Shown one piece after another: positions 58,237 to 64,000 of a DNA stretch of 64,000 nt. The notes beneath the pieces are model-generated. The model was not told where the DNA came from and did no database searches. It saw only the letters and a list, made by a program, of their open reading frames with translations. This DNA is from Microbacterium foliorum. Lineage in GTDB: Bacteria; Actinomycetota; Actinomycetes; Actinomycetales; Microbacteriaceae. Location: NCBI RefSeq assembly GCF_006385575.1, contig NZ_CP041040.1:2170001-2234000 (forward strand), written 5' to 3'. The translations under genes and the position numbers were made by a program. The first letter of the stretch is position 1, and every line of letters begins with the position of its first letter.

Positions 58237-58824
58237 GTGGCCACTACCCCTGTCCCCCCTTCGACGAACGACGACGCCCCCGAGACGCCTGCGTCGGGCA
58301 AGGGACGCGCGACGCCGACCCGGGCCGAGCAGGAGGCTGCTCGCCGTCGACCTCTGGTCGCGAACACCAAAGAAGCGAAGGCCGCGGCGCGCGCAGAGCT
58401 CAACGAGCGACGCAACCGGGCACAGGCCGGCCTCGCTGCCGGCGAAGAGAAGTACCTGCCGGCTCGCGACAAGGGGCCGCAGCGCCGTTGGGTCCGTGAC
58501 TACGTCGACGCCGGTTGGCACCCTGCCGAGTTCGTCATGGGCGTCATGGTGCTCGTCATCCTGGTCTCGCTTCTGCCCGCGAACCTCGCCATCGGCGGGT
58601 TCGCCATCGCCGGCTGGGCCTACCTCGTGATGATGGCGTACCTGATCCTCGCGATCGGCGGCATGGTGCTGCTGGGCATGCGAGTCAAGCGCAAGATCGC
58701 CGCGAAGTTCGGCAAGGAGCGCATGGAGCGCGGCCTCGGATGGTATGCCGCGATGCGGTCGCTGCAGATGCGGTTCATGCGCCTGCCCAAGCCTCAGGTG
58801 AAGCGCGGCGACTACCCCGCCTGA
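58237..58824 (+). CDS. DUF3043 membrane protein
   Basis: A 195-residue actinobacterial protein: a charged, Ala/Arg-rich N-terminus with RPLVANTKEAKAAARAE, the conserved YLPARDKGPQRRWVRDYVDAGW, two membrane helices (about 98-117 and 122-145), and a basic C-terminus. Function unknown. GTG 58237 follows GAGGA. It is divergent from the M20 gene. Confidence 0.9.
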   Translation: MATTPVPPSTNDDAPETPASGKGRATPTRAEQEAARRRPLVANTKEAKAAARAELNERRNRAQAGLAAGEEKYLPARDKGPQRRWVRDYVDAGWHPAEFVMGVMVLVILVSLLPANLAIGGFAIAGWAYLVMMAYLILAIGGMVLLGMRVKRKIAAKFGKERMERGLGWYAAMRSLQMRFMRLPKPQVKRGDYPA

Positions 58825-58842
58825 TCCCAGGACTTCCACGAG

Positions 58843-58875
58843 AGGCGTCTCCTGCTCCCCGAGCACGAGGCGCCT
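58843..58875. terminator. Terminator between DUF3043 gene and pyrD
   Basis: AGGCGTCTC pairs with GAGGCGCCT (one G-T pair), extended inside by TGCTC/GAGCA, then TTT on the plus strand. It lies between convergent genes. Confidence 0.75.
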
Positions 58876-58898
58876 TTCGCCTATGCGGGCGCGGCGGC

Positions 58899-59921
58899 TC
58901 AGCGAGCTACGAGACCCCGGTTGATCTCGCGACCCCAGAAGGGACCGCGGTACAGGAAGGCCGTGTAGCCCTGCACGAGCGTCGCTCCGGCTTCGAGCCG
59001 CTCCTGAACGTCGGACGGCGTCTCCACTCCCCCGACGGCGATGACGCAGAACTCCGAGGGCACGGCCGAGCGCACGAGACGAAGCACCTGCAGGGAACGC
59101 TCCTTGAGCGGAGCGCCCGAGAGTCCACCCGCTCCGATCTCCGCGACCGTCGCTGAATCGGTCGTGAGACCGTCCCTGCTGATCGTGGTGTTGTGAGCGA
59201 TGATTCCGGCGAGCCCCTCATCGACCGCGAGCTTCGCGATGGCGACGATCTCCTCGTCTGAGAGATCAGGGGCGATCTTGACGAGCAGCGGAGTCTCTCC
59301 GGATGCTGCTCGCACCGCCCTGAGCAGCGGAGCCAGCGTCTCGACGGCCTGAAGCCCCCGAAGTCCGGGAGTGTTCGGCGATGAGACGTTGACCGCCAGG
59401 TAGTCGGCGAGCGGGGCCAGCCTCGTCGCGGAGGCCACATAGTCGGCTGTGGCGTTCTCGACATCGACGACACGACTCTTGCCGATGTTCACGCCGATGA
59501 CCGTGTCGGGTGCACCGCGCCGCAGTCGCGCGAGTCGCCGAGCGGCGGCATCCGCGCCCTCATTGTTGAACCCCATGCGGTTGATGACCGCTCGATCGGC
59601 GATCAGACGGAACAGCCGGGGCTTCGGGTTGCCGTCCTGCGGGATCGCCGTGACGGTGCCCACCTCGACGTGTCCGAAACCGAGCGCGGCGAGACCACGG
59701 ACGCCGACGGCGTTCTTGTCGAATCCGGCCGCGATCCCGAAGGGAGAGGAGAAGGTCAGGCCGAGAGCCTGAACCTGCAGGGACGGGTCGGGCCTCGTCA
59801 GCGCCCGCGTCGCCCAGGAGAACGGCGGCGCCCCGAGCACGCGGATCACCGCCATACCGGCGTGGTGGGCGAACTCAGGGTCGAAGCGCGAGAGGACAGC
59901 GCGAAAGAGCAGCGGATACAT
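58899..59921 (-). CDS. pyrD: Dihydroorotate dehydrogenase (quinone), class 2
   Basis: The fourth step of pyrimidine synthesis; this class is membrane-attached and reduces quinone. The 340-residue protein has the N-terminal helical extension of class 2 (YPLLFRAVLSRFDPE), then FGIAAGFDKNA, FGHVEVGTVT, NRMGFNNEG, the catalytic-Ser region NVSSPNTPGLRGLQ, LVKIAPDL and IGAGGLSGAPL. ATG 59921 lies 10 bases after nrdR. Confidence 0.96.
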   Translation of the reverse strand: MYPLLFRAVLSRFDPEFAHHAGMAVIRVLGAPPFSWATRALTRPDPSLQVQALGLTFSSPFGIAAGFDKNAVGVRGLAALGFGHVEVGTVTAIPQDGNPKPRLFRLIADRAVINRMGFNNEGADAAARRLARLRRGAPDTVIGVNIGKSRVVDVENATADYVASATRLAPLADYLAVNVSSPNTPGLRGLQAVETLAPLLRAVRAASGETPLLVKIAPDLSDEEIVAIAKLAVDEGLAGIIAHNTTISRDGLTTDSATVAEIGAGGLSGAPLKERSLQVLRLVRSAVPSEFCVIAVGGVETPSDVQERLEAGATLVQGYTAFLYRGPFWGREINRGLVAR

Positions 59922-59931
59922 CCCTGCCAGA

Positions 59932-60402
59932 TTACCGGTCGACGGGCTCCGGCTTGACGTGGTCGGCACGGAGGTCGGTGATGGCGCTCTCGAAGTCTTC
60001 GAGCGAGTCGAAAGCCTGGTACACGCTCGCGAACCGCAGGTACGCGACCTCGTCCAGGTCGCGGAGCGGCCCGAGGATCGCCAGACCGATCTCGTTCGTG
60101 TCGAGCTGCGAGACACCCGTCTGTCGAACGGCCTCCTCGACTCGCTGAGCGAGGATCGCCAGATCGGCCTCGGTGACGGGCCGGCCCTGACAGGCCTTGC
60201 GCACGCCCGAGATCACCTTCTCGCGACTGAACGGCTCCATGACGCCGGATCGCTTGATCACGTTGAGGCTCGCCGTCTCCGTCGTCGTGAAACGGCCTCC
60301 GCACTCAGGGCACTGACGTCGACGACGGATCGAGAGACCGTCATCACTGGTGCGGGAATCGATGACCCGGGAGTCCGAGTGACGGCAGAAGGGGCAGTGC
60401 AT
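59932..60402 (-). CDS. nrdR: Ribonucleotide reductase regulator NrdR
   Basis: A 156-residue repressor with a zinc ribbon (Cys3, Cys6, Cys31, Cys34) followed by an ATP-cone domain (about 46-136). It senses dATP/ATP and binds nrd promoters; no nrd gene is in the window. ATG 60402 is set by MHCPFC, the invariant N-terminus. It is 10 bases after hisD, which does not reflect its role but is a common arrangement. Confidence 0.96.
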   Translation of the reverse strand: MHCPFCRHSDSRVIDSRTSDDGLSIRRRRQCPECGGRFTTTETASLNVIKRSGVMEPFSREKVISGVRKACQGRPVTEADLAILAQRVEEAVRQTGVSQLDTNEIGLAILGPLRDLDEVAYLRFASVYQAFDSLEDFESAITDLRADHVKPEPVDR

Positions 60403-60412
60403 CTGACCGATC

Positions 60413-61717
60413 CTACGCGGTGAAACGCGCCTCGATCGCCTCGCCGTGTGCGGGAAGCACCTCGGTCTCCGCGAGGGCGACGACTCCCTCACGCACATCG
60501 GCGAGTGCGGCGCGATCGTAAGAGATGACCTGCTGCGGACGCAGGAACGTGTATGCACCGAGTCCGGGCGCGTAACGCGCCTGTCCCCCGGTCGGCAGGA
60601 CGTGGTTGCTGCCCGCCATGTAGTCGCCGAGGCTCACCGGGGTGTGGTCTCCGACGAACACGGCCCCTGCGCTGGTGAATGCGTCGGCCGCGGCCTCGGC
60701 GTCTTGGAGGTGCAGTTCGAGGTGTTCGGGAGCGTACGCGTTGCTGAACGCCGTGGCCATCTCACGGTCATCGACCAGGACGATCGCCGACTGCGGCCCG
60801 TCCAGAGCCGCCGCCACCCTCGTCGCGTGGCGCGTGGCGCCAGCCTGTCGCTGGACTTCGGCGGCGACGCGGTCGGCCAGCTGCGGGGAGTCGGTGACGA
60901 GCACAGCCGACGCCTGCTCGTCGTGCTCAGCCTGGCTGACGAGGTCGGCGGCGATGAGTCGCGGGTCGGCGGCGGAGTCCGCGACGACCAGGATCTCGGT
61001 GGCCCCCGCCTCGGAGTCGGTGCCGACGACGCCCGCCACAGCGCGCTTCGCGGATGCGACGTAGTTGTTGCCCGGCCCTGACAGCACGTCGACCGGATCG
61101 AGCCCGATCCCCGCGACGCCGTGCGCGAAGGATCCGATCGCCCCTGCCCCACCGATCGCGTACACCTCCGTGATGCCGAGCAGACCCGCTGCGGCGAGGA
61201 TCGTGGGGTGGACGCGTCCGCCCTGGTCTTCCTGCGGCGGTGAGGCGAGTGCGATCTGCTGCACTCCCGCGACCTGCGCCGGGACGACGTTCATGATGAC
61301 GCTGGACGGATAGACCGCTTTGCCTCCGGGGATGTAGACCCCTGCACGGTGAACGGGCTGCCAGCGCTGGGTGATCGTCGCGCCGGCACCGATCCGCGTG
61401 ATCTGGCGCTCGGGCACCTGCGCCGCCGAGGCGATGCGCACGCGGCGGATCGCCTCCTCGAGAGCGACGCGGACGTCAGGCGCGAGGACTTCGAGGGCGT
61501 CGGCGATGTGCTCGGCGGGCACACGGATCTCGTGCCCGGAGACACGATCGAAACGTTCCGCCTGCTCGCGTAGTGCCTCTTCGCCTCGCTCTCGCACGTC
61601 GTCGACGATGCGTGCCGCGGTGTCGAGAGCCTCGGCCCGGGCCTGGGTGGCGCGCGGCACGGCCGCGAGCATGTCAGCCGGCGAGAGCTCTTGCCCCCGC
61701 AGATCGATCGTGCGCAA
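60413..61717 (-). CDS. hisD: Histidinol dehydrogenase
   Basis: HisD catalyses the last two steps of histidine synthesis, using NAD and zinc. The 434-residue protein has [63 protein letters not shown] and EHLELH. The start is TTG at 61717, with GAGAGG six bases upstream and 2 bases after the stop of the long-linker membrane protein gene. Confidence 0.95.
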   Translation of the reverse strand: MRTIDLRGQELSPADMLAAVPRATQARAEALDTAARIVDDVRERGEEALREQAERFDRVSGHEIRVPAEHIADALEVLAPDVRVALEEAIRRVRIASAAQVPERQITRIGAGATITQRWQPVHRAGVYIPGGKAVYPSSVIMNVVPAQVAGVQQIALASPPQEDQGGRVHPTILAAAGLLGITEVYAIGGAGAIGSFAHGVAGIGLDPVDVLSGPGNNYVASAKRAVAGVVGTDSEAGATEILVVADSAADPRLIAADLVSQAEHDEQASAVLVTDSPQLADRVAAEVQRQAGATRHATRVAAALDGPQSAIVLVDDREMATAFSNAYAPEHLELHLQDAEAAADAFTSAGAVFVGDHTPVSLGDYMAGSNHVLPTGGQARYAPGLGAYTFLRPQQVISYDRAALADVREGVVALAETEVLPAHGEAIEARFTA

Positions 61718-61719
61718 GA

Positions 61720-63132
61720 TCAGCCTCTCGTGATGTCTGCGATGTCGTGCAGGTAGCCGATGCGACCGTCATCGTGTCTGATGACGTACGCACCGCCCCG
61801 GTCCTCGATGACGAGAGCCCAGGCGTTCGGACCTACCCGGAAGATGCTCTCGCCGCGCTCGTCGTGCACGTCACGCTCGGTCGGCGCGAGGATCCAGAAG
61901 GGCTGTGGGGCCGAGAAATCCTGCTGCGGGTTCGTCGCGGCGAAGTCGGTCTCGTCGTCGATGGCGGGGAACGCGGTGGTCTCGGCGGACGACACGTCGC
62001 GTGCGGTCGCTCCCAGCAGAGACTCGATGCTTCCGGTGTCGGAGACGATCTCGGGCTCCTGACCGCGTGATCGGCGCGAGTACGCGGGAGCGTACGCCTC
62101 ATCAGAGGTCGTGTCCTCGGTTCCCGTGCCTCCGCCCGAGGCGTGCGAGGAGAGCGGCACCTGCTCGGCGAGATCGAGACGGGCGACCTCATCGGTCGCC
62201 TGCGCGTCGGACAGCTCGACGTCGATACCGGCCGACGGAGCAGCCACGGTCGTGTACGCCGGCTGGGCCGACTCCACCGTGTGCGGCGCGGGGGCAGGAT
62301 CCTCCGTGTACGCCGGCGGGGCGGCGTCCGTCACGTAGGCGGTCGGGGCCGGGACAGCGTCCGTCGCGTTCGCCGCCGGGGCGGGGTGGGACTCGTGACC
62401 GACGTCGGCGGACGGAACGGACGCGAGGTGAGAAGCAGGTGCTGTCTCCGCGTGCGGCGCAGGGTCTGACTCGGAGGCCTCGGGTGTGTCGCTCTCCGCA
62501 GGGGCAGGCTCGGGGCGCGGGCGCGCGATGACCGGTCGGACCGGATTCGCGTTGCGGTGCGCGAGCGTGACGAGTCGGCCCTGGAAGTCCTCCTTGAGTC
62601 CGGGCACCAGCGGAGCGAACACGGTGAAGACGACGAGCGCGAGCGCCGCGAGAAGCTGGACGACACCGTTCCAGGGAAGCCCGAAGACGCCGAACTCGAT
62701 CACGAATGCGACCGCGTTCCAGAGGGCTCCCAGCCAGAAGACGGCCGAGACGGAGAACGCCACGGAAGCGAACTGATCGATCCCCAGCGAACCGACGCGT
62801 CGGATACCGTCGGGCGAGAAGCGGCGGAGGATCAGCAGGAACACGGCGACCGTCGGCACGCCGATGGGCAGAATCCACTGGATGCCGGCGCCCCAGATCG
62901 ATGCGTCGCCGACGTAGGGGAAGAACGAGGCGATGAAGGCGATGAGCCACACGCCGACGATGAGCAGCTCCCGCAGCGTGAACCCGAGGATGCCGTACTC
63001 CGGCGTCACCTCATCGTCATAGAGAACGCCATCGTCATCGGAGAAGTCCTCCTCGATCGCGACGTCGGATGCGGCCGCGGAACGGTCTGCATCTGAGTCG
63101 TCGTTGTTCAGGAAGGGTGATTCCGTGCTCAT
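61720..63132 (-). CDS. Membrane protein with Pro/Ala-rich linker and small C-terminal domain
   Basis: A 470-residue protein of unknown function. An acidic N-terminus (1-45) is followed by about four membrane segments (about 50-70, 80-97, 120-142, 148-172), then a long low-complexity linker (about 195-400) rich in Ala, Pro, Thr and Tyr with repeated PAYT and PAPT motifs. A C-terminal domain follows (about 405-470, FWILAPTERDVHDERGES to the end). GAAAGGA precedes ATG 63132. It lies between dnaE and hisD. Confidence 0.75.
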   Translation of the reverse strand: MSTESPFLNNDDSDADRSAAASDVAIEEDFSDDDGVLYDDEVTPEYGILGFTLRELLIVGVWLIAFIASFFPYVGDASIWGAGIQWILPIGVPTVAVFLLILRRFSPDGIRRVGSLGIDQFASVAFSVSAVFWLGALWNAVAFVIEFGVFGLPWNGVVQLLAALALVVFTVFAPLVPGLKEDFQGRLVTLAHRNANPVRPVIARPRPEPAPAESDTPEASESDPAPHAETAPASHLASVPSADVGHESHPAPAANATDAVPAPTAYVTDAAPPAYTEDPAPAPHTVESAQPAYTTVAAPSAGIDVELSDAQATDEVARLDLAEQVPLSSHASGGGTGTEDTTSDEAYAPAYSRRSRGQEPEIVSDTGSIESLLGATARDVSSAETTAFPAIDDETDFAATNPQQDFSAPQPFWILAPTERDVHDERGESIFRVGPNAWALVIEDRGGAYVIRHDDGRIGYLHDIADITRG

Positions 63133-63245
63133 GGGGAGGGTCCTTTCGCCACGGTGCAGAGCCTCTGCGTCGTGCACCCGAACGCGTCCTGATACTACCC
63201 GGTGCGCCCGTGAGGACCCATCGAGCGGCGACGCTTCGCTGATGC

Positions 63246-64000
63246 TCAGCCCAGGCAGGTCGGCCCGAGCAGCGATTTGAGATCGCCGAACAGATCGGCT
63301 GACACCTTGACCGGCATCGGCACGTCAAAGACCTTCGCCGTGCCTCCGCGGTGCACGCGCAGCACCACCTCGGTGTCGCCGTTGTGGCGTCGCAGCACTT
63401 CGGCGAGCTCGGTCATCACCCGCTCGGTCGCCCTCTGCTCCGCCAGGACGAGCGCGAGGGGTCCCGCGGCGTCGAAGGAGCCGACATCCGGCGCGAACGC
63501 CGACTGCGCATGCAGGTTGAGTCCGTCATCGCGCTTCGACACGCGTCCGCGCACCGCGAGGATGGAGTCCTGCTGCAGGATGTGCTGGAACTCGGTGTAG
63601 GTCTTGCCCATGAACATGACCGTCACCTCGCCGTTGAAGTCCTCGACCGTGATCATGCCGTACGGGTTTCCGCTGGCCTTCGCGACACGATGCTGGACGC
63701 TCGTGACGAGACCGGCGACGGTGACCTGCTCGCCGTCCTGCATGTCCTCGGAGTTGATCAGGTTGTGGATCGAGATCGATGCGTGCTTCGCAAGCGGCAC
63801 CTCGAGCCCTGCGAGGGGGTGGTCGGACACGTAGAGCCCGAGCATCTCGCGTTCGAACGCGAGTTTGTCCTTCTTGATCCACTCCGGCCGCGACGGCACC
63901 TTCGCAGGTGGCGCCTCTTCCATGTCGTCGTACAGGCTGTCGAAGTCGAAGCCGATCGCGCCCTGCGCCTCGTTCCGCTTGCGATCCACAGCCGCCTCGA
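63246..64000 (-). CDS. dnaE: DNA polymerase III alpha subunit, C-terminal part (cut by window edge)
   Basis: The frame runs off the right edge; about 250 residues of the C-terminus are present. FDFDSLYD, KLAFEREMLGLYVSDHPL (the tail of the polymerase helix-hairpin region) and an OB-fold (VTVAGLVTSVQHRVAKASGNPYGMITVEDFNGEV) identify it as the C-terminal section of replicative DnaE. It ends TCLG. The 113 bases to the next gene hold its ribosome site and little else. Confidence 0.9.
   Translation of the reverse strand, partial: EAAVDRKRNEAQGAIGFDFDSLYDDMEEAPPAKVPSRPEWIKKDKLAFEREMLGLYVSDHPLAGLEVPLAKHASISIHNLINSEDMQDGEQVTVAGLVTSVQHRVAKASGNPYGMITVEDFNGEVTVMFMGKTYTEFQHILQQDSILAVRGRVSKRDDGLNLHAQSAFAPDVGSFDAAGPLALVLAEQRATERVMTELAEVLRRHNGDTEVVLRVHRGGTAKVFDVPMPVKVSADLFGDLKSLLGPTCLG

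Overview
The window is GC-rich, densely packed actinobacterial chromosome. The gene content points to Microbacteriaceae, most likely a Microbacterium-like organism. Evidence includes two clpP genes next to tig, whiA beside rapZ and uvrC, rbpA, a bcc-aa3 respiratory cluster (ctaE-qcrCAB plus ctaCDF) beside trpD, DUF3043 and DUF4126 proteins, and frequent GTG/TTG starts with 1-4 base overlaps. There is no 16S gene, so the genus is an inference. I see no IS element, phage, CRISPR array or integron. No stretch over about 300 bases lacks a gene; the longest are 43799-44002, 47000-47191, 18724-18911 and 4533-4700.

Layout. 1-12.7 kb: the 3' end of a LysR regulator and an M3 peptidase (+), then a long minus-strand block. 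Read in transcription order it is tRNA-Pro, tig, a TPR protein, clpP1, clpP2, a four-gene deoxyribose operon (SorC-type regulator, deoC, aldehyde dehydrogenase, aldehyde dehydrogenase-like protein), clpX and a Nudix hydrolase. The deoxyribose operon sits between clpP2 and clpX. 12.7-14.2 kb: tRNA-Gly and a membrane-anchored HEXXH protein (+). 14.2-25.7 kb (-): uvrA-uvrC-rapZ-whiA, sodA, gap-pgk-tpiA and secG-rbpA.

25.7-33.6 kb: a five-gene DUF4129/MoxR/DUF58 membrane cluster (-), an OhrR-like regulator divergent from a small Cys-containing protein, a TfoX-N protein, uvrB, and a DUF4126 membrane protein (+). 33.7-42.2 kb (-): a chain of mostly overlapping genes, ssuBAC-like ABC transporter, acetyl-CoA synthetase, metY and a CoA-binding protein, followed by coaE and an MFS transporter. 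42.3-47.0 kb: rpsA (-), a 5'-3' exonuclease (+), a PHP phosphoesterase and trpD (-).

47.2-56.7 kb: the terminal oxidase supercomplex genes. ctaE-qcrC-qcrA-qcrB run rightward and erpA, ctaC-ctaD-ctaF leftward, facing each other across a small RidA/GNAT/rhodanese group. 56.8-64 kb: an M20 dipeptidase (-), a DUF3043 protein (+), pyrD, nrdR, hisD, a long-linker membrane protein and the 3' end of dnaE (all -).

Most of the window is core housekeeping: proteolysis, glycolysis, nucleotide excision repair, respiration, His/Trp/Met and pyrimidine synthesis. The least explained parts are the catalytically gutted aldehyde dehydrogenase paralogue, the MoxR/DUF58 membrane cluster, the coupled sulfonate-ACS-MetY operon, the HEXXH protein, and the small Cys-containing protein facing the OhrR-like gene. 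I did not find a clearly new multi-gene defence or mobile system.
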